Source: Sphagnum compactum (lineage: Eukaryota > Bryophyta > Sphagnopsida > Sphagnales). From it: a stretch of DNA of 64,000 bases. Under the pieces are notes generated by a model. That model saw nothing but the letters and a program-made list of their open reading frames with translations, had not been told where the DNA came from and did not search any database. Below, one piece after another: positions 13,517-26,485 of the stretch. The position numbers and the translations under genes are program-made. Location of the stretch: assembly GCA_965153455.1 (NCBI GenBank), contig OZ234501.1, forward strand, positions 6,324,001-6,388,000. The letters run 5' to 3'. Position 1 is the stretch's first letter. Each line of letters opens with the position of its first letter.

Positions 13517-14340
13517 GGCGGCCGCTTCGCTTCCTCTTTCTTCAGTCGTCGCCAGCTTCTACACTCGGATGTTATGATTACAGGGCGCAGTGTTTTTTTC
13601 GAGTTGTAATTGTTTTGTCGAGTGCCTGGCTGCAGCCGATCCAGGAGCGAATGTCCTCAGCTGATCACGCCGCCGCGGAAGTATTGCAGAGAATCTTATT
13701 CCACACAAAACAAACAGAACCACAACCAACTGATCACCAAAGCTGGTCTTGAATCCTTGCTACACTTTCTTCAGGTCCGAAAGACAGGAACGAGAAAGAA
13801 AGAGACACGGAGAGAAACACAGATAGAGAGAAAGCGAGATATGAACAAGCTATGGAATGCAACAAACAGAAGGCGACAGAAAAAGCGAAGCTCATGAATC
13901 GCGTAGTAGTTCATTCATGCTTTTTATCTTTTGTGTATACCGAGTCGATGCTACTCTGCAATTCCTCCAGCAGTCTTTCCAGTACGTCTTCCAAATCAAC
14001 AAAAAAACTCGAAGAAAGTACCATGGAGGAGGAAAAAAAACACAGTGAATGATTGCGCGCGCGGCACAAAACTCCTTAGACTCGAACTTGCTTGCTTCCT
14101 TCTTCAGACACAAGGCTGCATGTCGATATTATAACATTTCTCCACGACAATCCACGAAAACTAGTCACCAGCTGCTAAAATCACTTGTGCTCAAAGCTCC
14201 TTCAAGCTGCACCTCGACATGAAATCACAAATCCTCCTACGAAAACAACAGCAACAACAACAACCGCAAAACCAGACAACAGGACCATGACCTACTGACT
14301 CATCTTTTCCACTCTAAGAACAACGACGACCGGTTCCAGA

Positions 14341-14342
<2 letters not shown>

Positions 14343-14377
<35 letters not shown>
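14343..14377. repeat. (CT)n microsatellite in the gene leader/promoter
   Basis: About 17 CT units on the + strand, read as GA in the sense of the NPH3-family gene. GA tracts near plant promoters can bind BBR/BPC (GAGA-binding) factors; binding here is inference. Confidence 0.95.
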
Positions 14378-14380
<3 letters not shown>

Positions 14381-14598
14381 CGGTTCCAAAGCTTCTTTAC
14401 AAAGCAACACACAGGAGGAACAAAAAAAAAAATTAATAATAATAATAATCATCAACGCGGGATTCAAACTCGATTTGTTCCCCGCAAAAAACTCTCTAAA
14501 CTTTGCTAATTTCCTCTCAAATTAAAAAGTCATCTAATCTCAATTCTCGAGAAACCAGAACCAAAACCCAACAACAAACGCAAAACCCGCTCTAAACT

Positions 14599-14607
14599 AA
14601 ATATATA
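14599..14607 (-). promoter_or_regulatory. candidate TATA box
   Basis: Reads TATATATTT in gene orientation, about 220 bp upstream of the (GA)n tract and 2 kb upstream of the start codon. In an AT-rich genome such a string occurs often by chance; position is the only support. Confidence 0.2.
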
Positions 14608-14761
14608 CAACAAATGAGATCACACTCCCAAACGGACGCCATCAACCGAAATAGACACAAAATAAATACACAAAAATAGGCATATGATCTCTCTCCCCTC
14701 CCTAGTCCTTGCCACTCTTTCTCTCTCTCTCTCTTTCTCTGTCGCGTGCTTTCCTCGTTTG

Positions 14762-14990
14762 TTGGCGGCGACAAGACGGGAGGGGAGCGGGAGGAAGGAT
14801 GATGGAGAAGTTGGAGACGCACAGACGCGGAGGAGAAGAAGGGAATGGCAAAAGGCGGGCGGAGGGGGAGAGAAAGCAAAACCCAACAACGAGGACAAGG
14901 AACAGCGGCGAGGGTGGGGGGGGCGGTGTCAGGGCCTTTGGGGTCTTTTTTTTTTGGGGGGAGGGGGGGGGGAGGGGAGGGGCGCCAATG
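14762..14990. repeat. purine/G-rich strand-asymmetric tract
   Basis: Plus strand is almost all G and A, ending in a run of G blocks (about 14955-14985). It creates long proline-rich spurious ORFs on the other strand. It marks the upstream edge of the GC-richer promoter region. Confidence 0.6.
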
Positions 14991-15164
14991 GCCATGTGTT
15001 ATGTGACTGCGCACTTATTTATTATTAGGTGAGGATTACTTAATTTAATTAATACCTACTATCTACCAATTACGATGGTCTCAGTAGGTAACTCTAGTTT
15101 TGAGTTTTATTTCACCTTTTTAATTGCCCATCCCCCCCCCCCTTAACCCCTAAAGGTCAGGGAA

Positions 15165-15310
15165 ACACAAAAATACACTAAAACTGGGACCAAGCTAAAC
15201 GTCGGGGAAATTAACTAAAATATACTAAAAAGCGGACCAACCTAAGCCGTCCAGAAAACACCAAAAAAAACACTCAAAAGTGGACCAAAGGAGTCCGTCC
15301 GGCGTGGTGA
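15165..15310 (+). repeat. degenerate tandem repeat of about 48 bp, 3 copies
   Basis: Three units each show ACTAAAA(C/A)-like text, then GGGACCAA, CGGACCAA or TGGACCAA, then a C(G)TCGG or CCGTCC block. Imperfect but collinear. Confidence 0.45.
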
Positions 15311-15628
15311 CGGTTAGGAGTTAAGTTCAGTTGCCATGGAGACAGTTGACACCAGTGCTGGTCCTCGATCATCAATCCGGTTATTAGTTCTTAAACGTAT
15401 TTCGATTGATTCCCCGATTCTCCTAAGAACCGGAAAATAACCGACCCGCCTTAAGTATTGAGTTTTTCAGTTTTTTTAATTCCCAGGTAAAATTATCAAA
15501 CCTAAAACCCTAAACATGTTTTTAAGACAGGAAATGGAAAAAAATGGGGAAAAAATTAAAATTTTCATATATATATATACATATATGTTTCACCCCTAAA
15601 ATCAGCATATACCCAAAAATACAACTGG

Positions 15629-15656
15629 CGGTTCTCAAACGGGTATTTGAGAACCG
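15629..15656. other. perfect 11-bp hairpin
   Basis: Arms CGGTTCTCAAA (15629-15639) and TTTGAGAACCG (15646-15656) around the loop CGGGTA. The GGTTCT core also recurs at 51.9-53.2 kb. Confidence 0.7.
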
Positions 15657-15869
15657 ACCGTTATGCATAATGGAGGATTCCATTTTCTTTAAAACCCCCC
15701 TCACCAAAAAAGGTTGATGTTGATAACCGGACGTTATGACGAAGAAGGGAGTAATAACCGGCCAACACTGGTCAAGACCATAGACTATTGAACCATAGTT
15801 GAGGGTTATTAGTTGTTTGTTGTTGTGCATTAGTGTGAGTTTTTCATTATGTTTTGGGAACTTCATGAA

Positions 15870-16320
15870 ACTTAGAGTGTGAGTTTGGGAACTTGATGGA
15901 GCTTCTTCGGGTGTGAGTTTGGGAACCTGATGGAACTTCTTGGAGTGTGAGTTTGGGAACTTGATGGAGCTTCTTAGGGTGTGAGTTTGGGAACCTGATG
16001 GAACTTCTTAGGGTGTGAGTGTGGGAACTTGATATAACTTCTTAGGGTCGGAGTTTGGGAACTTGATGGAACTTCTGTGAGTTTGTGAGTTTGGGAACTT
16101 GATGCAATGTCTTAGAGTGTGAATTTGGGAACTTGATGGAACTTCTTGGAGTGTGAGTTTGGGAACTTGATGGAACGTATTAGAGTGTGAACTTGGGAAC
16201 TTGATGGAACGTATTAGAGTGTGAACTTGGGAACTTGATGGAACGTATTAGAGTGCGAGTTTGGGAACTTGATGGAACATCTTGGAGTGTGAGTTTGGGA
16301 ACTTACAAACTTAGAGTGAC
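15870..16320 (+). repeat. 34-bp minisatellite, about 13 copies
   Basis: Unit is close to GTGTGAGTTTGGGAACTTG followed by ATGGAACTTCTTAGA. GGGAAC starts at 15887, 15921, 15955, 15989, 16023, 16057, 16093, 16127, 16161, 16195, 16229, 16263 and 16297: exactly 34 bp apart except one 36-bp step. Successive units carry different substitutions (CTTCTT, CGTATT, CATCTT), and adjacent CGTATT units look recently homogenised. Confidence 0.95.
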
Positions 16321-16957
16321 TTTCATCATTTTGGGGGAACTTGATGGACCATTATATATATATATATATATTGACTAGTGTTGTTGTTGTTTGTTGGGGG
16401 TTTGAACTTGGCCTACACGCCTGAGCCATATGCACAATGAGTAGTAGTAGTAGTACCTCAATGAGTTGGTGATGGAAGAGAGATGCTGTGCTCATTATGC
16501 ATCTTTGAAATGAGACTCTAGTTTTAAATGGATTCCTAAGGTGATTAGGGTGTGAAGTGAAGAGATATATATTCTACCCTACTCTATTCTATCAAGTTTG
16601 AGTGGGCATATCATCCGTCCATCCATCCGTCCGTCCACCTTGGGTAACACTTTTGTGATGATGATGACCGCCCAAAACATAGTTGTTTTTTTTTTTTCTT
16701 TGGGGGGGCGGGGGGGGTGGGTTCCCTCCTCGAGCAATGGAAAGTAGCTCAAAGGTGGGGAAGAAACATTTACAATTTGACCCATCATTTAAAACGGTGC
16801 AAATTTCATTGGTAAGGAGGAGATCGGAGTTTTAAAGGTCAAGAGGATATGTTAGTTGTAAAGGATACGTTAGTTGTAATAGCTTCAAGGGTGGAAAAAC
16901 ATTTAAATCGCATATTATAGTTGGGAACTTCTACATTGGGTCATGTTTTTAAAGATG

Positions 16958-17045
16958 GACAATTGTTCCGAGGACTAAGGAGGGTAGTAGACAATTGTTC
17001 TAAGAGCTAAGGAGGGTAGTAGACAATTTGGGCTAAGGAAGGTAG
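16958..17045 (+). repeat. 32-bp tandem repeat, about 3 copies
   Basis: Units start GACAATTGTTC and end GCTAAGGAGGGTAGTA, beginning at 16958, 16990 and 17022. The third unit is shortened. Confidence 0.85.
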
Positions 17046-20000
17046 TATAGTTCAGCGGTGAAAGAGAATTTTTTTAATCGTTCTAAAATTTGATTGGCAA
17101 ATTTCATTAGTCCCTAGTAGTTTTTTTTTTTCTAAAGGAAATGTACAACATGCACTAGCTCAAGAGTGAAAACACAAAACACATTTTAATCATGCAATGT
17201 TTGCAAGAATGGGTTATAGTCAAAATGGGTCCAATTTTGAAAAAGCCCATTATTGTATACTATGGGTGAAGAGAAAGTCAATTATGGGTTTGTTGGCAAG
17301 GTCCATCATGGGCCCAGCTCTAAAAGCAAAAGAGACCTAACAATTCCCTATCCCACACCAAATCTATGATCTCTAAAAAGGAAAGGGAGACCCATCAACC
17401 CCAATTGCACACCAAACGTACAACAATAACCTAGCCACTCATCATCTTCATTGTCACGGCGTAATGGCTCTACTACCCCTTACACCAAGTTCAAACCACT
17501 TACACCAAAGTTCAAACCCGCCACAACAATTAGCATAGAAAATGTTTCATCAGCTTCCCTAAACACCTAACATTCCTCAAAAATGTACGGGCGACCAAAT
17601 GAAAACTAACTACATCGTCCCCTAACCTCTCTCTCTACCTTATAGGAAGACGAGCCAAAAAATAAAATCTATGACAAAAATCTTACACCCAACATATATG
17701 TCTTCTTCTTACACCCATCCCATTAAATTTAGTATACATAAGCACCTTTCATAGACTTCAACTCTAGTAAAAGAAGACAATTTACCGATGAAAATATTGA
17801 GTATTGAGCTCTCACATCTCTCACATTGGTTTCAACATTGTCTAAAATAGTAACTATCCTTCAAATGGTTTTCTTCCACTTTTTTTAAGAACATTCTTAG
17901 CTTCCATTTAACCACTTGATTTCATTGAGTATTCCTTTTAAATTTGATCACATTTCACACATTTTTACAAATAATATTTCCTATTTGGTGTTCAAACATT
18001 GAACAATTTTGCTAATGATTTCCAACAACTCTTTGAAATGTGTTCTTCATTCATTCATGTTCATTCATATATTGCACACATTCTTGGAGTTGATTGTATT
18101 GTTGCCGTGGCCATATCTTCATCAATTTGGTGTGGTCATCAAAGAGCTTTGTAACATAGATAGTTGTTTATGTCATCCATTTAAGTTATATCCTAAAATG
18201 GATTGAGCAATTTACAACTCAACATTGTGAAGCATTCAAAGTATGTTCCAAAAATCAAAAGTGAATAATGAAAAATCATCTCAATTTACTAAAGTTATAT
18301 GTAAAGATCTCCTTGTGCCCATACATGTTCCAATTTTTATCCCCTATTTTCAGTTATTTGTAAAGTCCCCAAAATTGGGGATGAAATCACAAAATTGGGG
18401 ACCGATCATGATAATACAAGATGAAATAAAATTTGAAAGTTTATGTTTAACATTTGTTTTGAGGACACATTTGAAGAACTTCTTTGAAACATTTTTTTAA
18501 AAGCACATTTGAGGGATGTCTTAGCATAGAGACTTTTGGGCATTTTTTTGTTATTTGCACTACAAAGCTATTTTAAGTTTGACTTGTGGACGAATAAGAT
18601 GACTTTTTACAATTTTTTCTACATTAAATCATATAAGTGGGCTCTTTTATTTTCTCATTTCATTTGTAGGAAAGCTCCATTTTGCCTCTCTCATTTTTTT
18701 ATTTTCTGACTTTGCTTTTTTCTTAAAGTTTTTCATATCTTCTATTTTAACTTGTGGGAGCTCCTTTGATTTTCAATTGTCCTTTTAGCTTTTTATTTGG
18801 TTTTCCTTTCCTTTTTTATCATTTTTTTTAAAAGTGCATTTTTTTTCTTTTTTTTCTTCTTTGATTATTTAGTCTTTTTCCATTTGATTTCATTTTTTCA
18901 TTACTAAAATCTTTCATTTTGTTCTTTCTTTCTTAGCTTGATTTTAGGGTTTCATTTTAAACTTTTTTTCTTCAGGAGCTTTTTTTAAGGTTTTTTCTAG
19001 AGCTTTTTAAAAGTTTTTTGGGGGGGGAGTTTTGGGGTTTATTTTAGGCTTCTTTTAGGGTTTTTTTGTTAAGGTTTTTTTTTTGGTGTGTTCCATGATT
19101 TTTTTTGGGTAATGATGTGGATGTTTATAATAACTCCTCATCAAGTAACGACAACCATATGTTTCGAAAAACACACAAGCAATATTAAATTGTGTTTATG
19201 ACTATAAATATGGGTGCCAACACATTGGAATTGTTCAAAACAAATGAATTAAAACCAAGTGTTAAATAATTGGTTGACCAAAATGTGGGTGTTTAGGATG
19301 TTTTGCATAATGCAAACAACTCCAAGTTTGTTCAATATTTTAACAAACTTCAATTTGTTAAAGTTTGATAAACGTTTGATAAACTAGTAGCACCCAGGGC
19401 CTCTCCATTTAGGCCCATGCAAGATTCATTAACGAGATTCATATTGTGACAAGGCAACTCGGTTAAACCCAAGTAATGACTATTCTAGTTCATCTTATAC
19501 ATGAAACATGATAACGTAATCATGAACAATGCATTCCTATAAAATTGGAGCAAGATTGTAATTTGTGATGATGTAATTTTCATTGCATCTTGCATTAATG
19601 AATCCAAAATGAAGGGAAATTTGATGGCCTATTGCTACTTGGAATGGGCTACCCTTGGTATACACATTCCCAAGTTCCAAGGTTATATTAGATTCATCAA
19701 TGGCACCTCCATCAAAATCCGCAAACCCTAACAATGACACCCAGAGGTTGTGGTTCAACAAACATAATAATATGTATTGTATGAATAACACCATGGTTGT
19801 GAACCACCATGTATTGTTCATTTACCTAAATACTAAATATCCTAGCTTTTTCCATGATGTTAACATCCTTTGAAAATCAAACTTGTACAAAAATTATTGT
19901 CAAGTTTTTGTACATGTGAACAAATATTTTTAATATTTATTGGAGAACCCAAATTATATGGATGAAAGGATTTTTATGATGCAACACCTTGGGAGGTGTG

Positions 20001-20889
20001 AACTTGTTTTTAAAGTATAACTTAGATGTAATGCATGCATACAAAAAAAGTGCATGCGCATACAAAGTGAAGGTGGAGTGAGGAATTGGGGAGTTGAAAC
20101 AAAAATGGGAAAGACTAATGAAATGTTTTGATTCCACAAAGGAAATATATATTCACTTGTTCCAAGCTATAATTATTAGGTATTTAATCTTTGCTAATTT
20201 CTTGCACAAACATCGCCTCAACTTCACATACAAAATCATTAATGATTAAATACAAGGCCTAACTAATTACAACTAAGATGAAGACTTTTGTAAAAAGGAT
20301 TAACACATCCCTAACCTTTGTTTTGAATTCAACATCTCATAGAACTCCTAGGTCTTTAACTACTTTGAAATTGGTAAACCTCACTTGTCTTTTCTTTTAT
20401 ATGTCAATTCCATTTTTTTTAAAACTATAACTTTCTAATCCGTGTTGTTAACCACCGTCCCCCATGCCATAGTGACAAAATTATTGTGACTATAACATGT
20501 TTAGCTTTGTTTGTGCCTTGCCACTCAAAATATGTCCAAAGTTAGGGCCTTAAACAAAATTATTGAATAGATGTTAGATCATCTACATACTCATGTACAT
20601 GAGGAAGAATTTGGGGTCTATATGATACAAGTTGGGTAAATGTGTCATTAATTACATTTTTCCTTCTGAAAACATTTTGACTAACATGTCCATCCATGGC
20701 CTTTGATTGTGCCAAAACCTCTTCATTTTGCAACACAACTTTTTCACCCCCTTCATCATTGAGTGTCCAAAGTTTTATCTCTTTCAAAGCCTCCCAAAGT
20801 TGGTATTTCAAAATGTCCTCATAAAAAGATACTATCAAAATAAGTCACCTTATAGTCTACATATGGGTCCAACCATGCTAATAGGAGCC
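17046..20889. other. AT-rich spacer with a T/G-rich strand-asymmetric block
   Basis: No gene recognised. About 18640-19110 is dominated by T with G runs (for example GTTTTTTGGGGGGGGAGTT near 19014). Small ORFs such as the minus-strand one at 19537-19821 have no known motif. Confidence 0.5.
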
Positions 20890-21300
20890 AACTTTACCCC
20901 CTTAAGTGATTATTTAACCTAAATTATTTTCAAAATATTCTTGGAATATTTTTTATTTAAAAAAATTAATCTTAAAAATTATTTTCAAAATTTTTATACT
21001 ATTGTGTTAAATTTTATATTTGAATTTTGCCAAAAATCTATCATTGTCAAACGTTTTCAAATCTTTTTACAAGTTTTTTTCCCTTAAAATCATTGGTTAT
21101 GATGTTTTAAAAGTGTTTGTCAAGTTTTTATTCATTAAATTGATTTAAATTTTTTTTACATTTTCTCACAACATGTTATGATTTTTTAATATAAGTAAAT
21201 CCAAAAATTTCAACACCAAATTAAATTACCACATTAAAATACAAAATATTAAGCAATGGCTACAATTGTTTTGGTACACAATAACATGGTTACACCCATA
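20890..21300 (+). repeat. dispersed repeat family D, copy 1
   Basis: Collinear with 42000-42415: both have ATTCTTGGAATATTTTT-like starts, a run ending TTTTCAAATC or TTACAAATC then TTTTTA, TTTTTATTCATT(A/G)(A/G)ATT, CAAATTAAATTA and a TGCTACAAT or GGCTACAATTG end. Non-coding. Confidence 0.55.
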
Positions 21301-21769
21301 TATTGCCTTCCACATAAAGCCAAATATAAGTTGTGTCATTTGTTTTTTGTCTTTTGAGTATTTTGAAAAATGCCTCCAATAATTTATGGCCATGGTGCTC
21401 AAATGAAAGGATTCTAAAAAAATTCATGGTTGTTTTGTTTTCTTGACCACCTTTGTTTGTGCTTGATTAGATGACACATCATTTTTTTCATCCAAATCAA
21501 ACTTCCATTCTTGCATAACCACATGGGATCTCTCGTAGCCATTCATCCTACATCACACCGAATTCCACACAAACATTTTCAATTATATGCATAATATAAC
21601 CTTTGTCCAAGTCACAAAGTCACATTGCCACGAAATCACATTGTGACACTATAAAATTGTCACAATTTTTTGAAGCTTTTGGATTTTACTTTGCACTCCT
21701 TCTATTTAGCCTCTAAATTTCCAAATGGCTATCAACAAAAACCATAAAAAAAATTCATTTTGATGGAAA

Positions 21770-22640
21770 CAAACCTCATTTCAATGAAATGTAACCTAGT
21801 TCAATGGAAATATACTTCAACTTCATGGAACCAATGTTTAATTCAATGAAATAGACCTTAATTCAATGGAACCTTTGGACACTTAAATTTTCATAATATG
21901 GACCTCCACATAACTTTTAAAATTCCAAATGATTTCAATACAATTACATTGGTAGCCTATGGATTTTTCATTTTCAAAAGCCAAATGTGACTATAAAGGT
22001 TCAACGAGGCATAACAAACCTACACTTTGTAAAATCCAACTTGCAGAAGTGATCACAAACCTCAATAATATAAATTTAAACCTCCAAGAATGTAAACAAA
22101 CCTTAATATTCAAATTAGACTTTGAAAAATGATAATAAACATCCGATAGTTCAAATTACACTTTCAAGAATAATAATAAACCTCCAAGTTTATCAAAAAA
22201 AAATTTAAATAATGTCATTAGACCTCCAAGAATCCAAACACAATTCCAAATTATCAATTAAAATTTCCAAAAATGTAAACATATTTCCAATAATCAAATC
22301 AAACTTTAAAGAGCCTCAAAAACCTCTAATTAATCAAAATAAATCTCCAAATGTGTATAGAAACCTCCAATTTATCTTAATAGACCTTCAATTTATCAAT
22401 TTCAACCTCCAAGAATTGAAATAGACCTCCAATAGTTAAATTAAGCCTTCAAAAATCTAAATAAAATTGGACAATAATGCCATTAGGCTTCCAAGAATCC
22501 AAACAAACTTTTAGATCTTCAAATTAGACCTCCAAAAGTGATAAAATGCCTCCAACAATTCAAATCAAACCTCCAAAAAGCATAAATGACCTCGAATTTG
22601 TAAAAATAAATTTATAATAATCATGGTAGACCTGCAATAA
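21770..22640 (+). repeat. degenerate CCTCCAA repeat array
   Basis: Dozens of ACCTCCAA(G/T)AAT-type motifs recur roughly every 30 bp, mixed with AAAC or TTAGA linkers (dense from about 22020). The spacing is too irregular for a simple satellite; it looks like an old, diverged array. Confidence 0.55.
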
Positions 22641-24735
22641 TCATAATGGACCTATGTCCAAAGCTACACACATATACAATGGCAATTAAATTCATATGGA
22701 GGTGCAAAGAGGCATTACAAAGCCTTTGTCCAAGTAACTACAAAGCCCACAATGACGAATGTGGCTCACTAAAATGTTGTCATGTTGAAATTTACAAAAA
22801 ATTGGCACCAACAAACCCTTTGGCCTTGTCATTTCACATACAAAATTTAAATCATTCTACCAAAGGATTTTCAATTCCAAGTTAGAAACCACATATGATT
22901 CTATGTCTAAATATACTTCAATGAGTATGTCACCTACATGCAAATATGATTTCAACCAAAAACTTCAAACTCAATGCTGCTTTTGAAGAAATTGTTTAGA
23001 AATGGCATTAATTGCAATGGTACTTAAGTATGATCTACAATCTACCCAAGCAATTCCTAATGCATTCCAAAGCATATTTTCACTTACAAGCCTAAACCAT
23101 ATTTTGCTTACTTGATGAAGATGTCAAAGCATGAGGATGTCATGGGCAAACGTGGCATGGTGTGGTTTAATTAAGGGCATCAATGAGAGGAGGCATCAAT
23201 GTACTTGTGTTATGAATTGAAAGATGGTCGGGGCAATTCACATTTTGAGTTTCATGGAATAAATTTGACACAAATGTTGGGTTTGAGGACATCCAATATC
23301 CAACAATTATGTTAACCATGTATAAAACTTCGAAAAAGTTCTAAAACTTCCAACAAAACATGGAAATGGACCACAACATTGATAAGAAAGTTTCACCAAT
23401 GTTTAATGTCTAATCAATACAATAATTTATTTTGTCACCATCCCCTTTACTTTCTACTGACACCATCTTGAAGCCTTTGGAGATAAGAGAGCTAGAATAT
23501 TGTAAACCTAATTGTCACCTTCAAATTGAAAAAAATAAATTCCGTATGCATTACAACCTAGTGTTTTTGCTCCACCTCTTGATGCACCTTTTGCTTCCGC
23601 CTCTTGTTCTATGCTTTGATGCTCAACCACCAAATTTTCTAACTTTTTACTCTAAACCATAAATAAAATGAAAAAAAATGAAAAAATAAAATGGAGGAAA
23701 GAATGAAAATTTTTGCCCATTGTTCCTTTAATGCTTCAACCAACAAATTGCAAAACCCAACAACCAAATTCTCTTTGTTTGAGTTTATGACTCTCTTGTT
23801 GCTCTACACTTTCACGCTTTTATTCATTTGCAAAGAATAATTTTCTTAAAAATAGAAGAAAGCTTGCCCAACAACATGAAAAAGCTTGCACAAAATAAAA
23901 CTTGTGTAGAAGGTCATGTGTTACCTTGTTTATGGTCCAAAAAGAAAAGAGTGGGGGAGGGGGCGGGAGGATGAAACTAGTTTTTGCATCAAGTTAACTA
24001 ATCTTGACATCAAAATCAGTGCAAAAACTAGTTTCATCCCTTGTTATTTTTCATTTGTAAAATTTTCATGTCCAATTATAAGTTTCACCCCCTATTTGGC
24101 AAAAACTAAATGTTGTCATCCCCTTACCAAGGAACTTTAGAGACAATTTTATTCCATTTGTTTATTTTGTGTTCATTATAATTTATAATTATTGCATGTC
24201 CTTTTTACATCATTGTGTTCGCTTATGAACATTTTATCCTAACCATGAAATTACAGTAAATTAATATCCATAAACATAAACAAAAATATAAATGCAACAT
24301 GAGAAGTTTAAAACGAAAAAAAACTCTGAAACAAAATGAAAGGATGTAGCAAGTTGTAGTCGAATGTATTCATGAAATCAATTACATACATGATGACAAT
24401 TATGAAATAATGAAAGTTTAAGTCATGATTCCAATTATTCTTGATTAGATTAATGACAATGGGTTACACAACATTTAATTTGATTCCTCAACATTGATGA
24501 ATGGTCATTGTTAAATGAATATTGGTCCATCATATACACTATTACAAAAACAAGTTTATTTGATTGGAGACTTTAATAAATAGGTACTCATTTTGGATAG
24601 GTGTAAAAAATATCATCTTATGAATTTACACGTTGATTTGGACTTTATCCATTATGATTGGGTGGTCCTTCTGACCAATAGAATAAAGGTTTGGTTTAAA
24701 TCATTTATTTTTGGATTATTATAATAAATGTTTTT
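22641..24735. other. spacer without recognisable genes
   Basis: Short ORFs only. One local inverted pair is visible near 23975-24040, where ACTAGTTTTTGCA and TGCAAAAACTAGT face each other across about 40 bp. Confidence 0.4.
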
Positions 24736-25350
24736 TGTAGTTGGGTCGGTAAGTAAGTAGGTAGTAAATAGGTATACGTAGATCATTAAAAGGTAGGTAG
24801 GTAGGTGGTAGCTTAACCTAGCCTATTAAGTTACTTTAGTTTAGCCTACGTACCCTAGCCCCCTAAACATGCACATAGGTTACAAGTAAAAGGAATGAAA
24901 TCCTTCATTTTCACAATGATAAACCATTCCTTACCAATGGACTACACCATCAAAAAATGATAATTTTTGTCAAGTTTTTAATTTCACATGTTTATTTCAC
25001 ATCATTACTTAAGTAAATAAGTAAAAGGGTTAAGTAATTAGTAGGTAGGTTGTCCAAAGGTATGTTGGTAAGTAAGTTGTAAGATGGCAAGTAGGTAAAG
25101 GAAATAGGTAAATTATAAGTAGTAGGTGGTAATTAAGTAAGTCAAAATAGGTAATACGCAAGTAGGGACTAGGTAGGCAAGTATATAAACCTAGGCTACA
25201 TATTTAGCAAGGTAGTCTATGTAGATAAATAGGTAAAAATATGATATTGATAGGTTGTAGGATGGTAGGTAAGCAAACCTAAGCAATTACTTACCTAGCA
25301 AGGTAGGAAGTAAGAGGTAAGTAGGTAGGTTAGTGGGTGGATGGTTAAGC
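24736..25350 (+). repeat. degenerate GTAGGTAA tetranucleotide-like array
   Basis: Built of GTAG, GTAA and AGGT words in loose tandem (for example GGTAGGTAGGTAGGTGG near 24791), interrupted by AT-rich text. The same word set reappears at 27440-27480, 46325-47215 and 62915-62935. Confidence 0.6.
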
Positions 25351-26485
25351 AAGTAAAAACATTATTACATATGTGTGTTTTTATGTTGAATTTTATGATT
25401 GAAATTTCAATCAAAATAAACAATGAACAAAATTATTTGTAATTTGATCAAACTAATTGTTTATGTCAAAATTTAACTAGTTTTTAATTGAAATGTCTAT
25501 ATCAAATGATTAAGATGACTAAAACTACTAGGTGATATGGCAATATTAATGTAATTAAAAATTTAGTATTCTAGTATTTTTAAAGTATTTAAAATTTATT
25601 ATTATGCATTTATTTTTTCCATATTAATATATGGACAAATCCAAAATTGCAATAGACCCATTAACTCCATTGTCAAATTTAATTTATTTTCAGTTTGACG
25701 AACCTATGATCCGTCATCATGATCATGTTATGGAATACCATGTCCAAAGTGTTATTTGAATCTACATTTCCCATAACCTAAGGGTTTTACCATTTGACCA
25801 CTGCTTCATGTGGTGATATAAATTGCTATCACAAAATATATATAAACATTTTTTAAAAAATCATGCATTATAACCTTATTATGTGATTTTGTTAATTTCA
25901 TAATGAACTTTTTTACATATGTACATCTTTAACATCATTAAATTAATTTATTTTTATATAATCACATTGAAATTTATAATTATTAATTGGAATTTTCAAA
26001 TTTATTTAATTAATTTAAATGAATTATATATTGATTAATTAATTTAAATTATTAAATTCAATTTAATTTTAAACTTTCAAATTTTCCAATGATAAAACAT
26101 TAAGAAAATTATATTTTAATTTGGGGAAATTTCAAGTACAATAGTTTTATTAATTTTATTTAAAATAATTATGAAAATAATTTTAATTTTGAAATAATAT
26201 AATTCAATTTTGCATGTCTTTAGTTTTGTGAAATATTTTTTATGCATTTAAAAGAATTTAAAATAGTTCAAATTTCACATGTACATTTTTAATAAAATAA
26301 AATAAAACATAATTAATTTTTGTGATTTTTCACATTTTCACATGTTAATTTTTTATATTTCAAAATTGTCCCCTATTTTTATTTTTATGTGAATAGTTAA
26401 AACAACAATTGGAAACATGAAATTTATAATTTATTTTCATTTTTGGGTAATGCAATTCAAGAATAAAGAAAAATATATTAATATT

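Larger units (their letters stand above)
12626..15020 (-). promoter_or_regulatory. 5' leader and promoter region of the NPH3-family gene
   Basis: This 2.4-kb stretch is visibly less AT-rich than the spacer on either side and has no coherent ORF of a known family, as expected for leader plus promoter DNA. In the gene's sense it holds a (GA)n tract (14377-14343) and a (CT)n tract (13516-13491), common in plant 5' leaders. A short upstream ORF, ATG-TTC-TCT-TGA, lies about 90 nt before the start codon. A TATA-like string (TATATATTT in gene sense) lies at 14607-14599. The leader may contain an intron; neither the transcription start nor splice sites can be fixed from sequence alone. Confidence 0.5.

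Noticed and set aside
14592-15032. Overlapping proline- and glycine-rich ORFs on both strands
   Set aside because: Produced by G- and purine-rich low-complexity DNA upstream of the gene.
19537-19821. 94-codon minus-strand ORF with GFADFDGGAIDESNITLELG
   Set aside because: Reads like protein but is isolated, unrecognised and flanked by AT-rich DNA; insufficient support for a gene.
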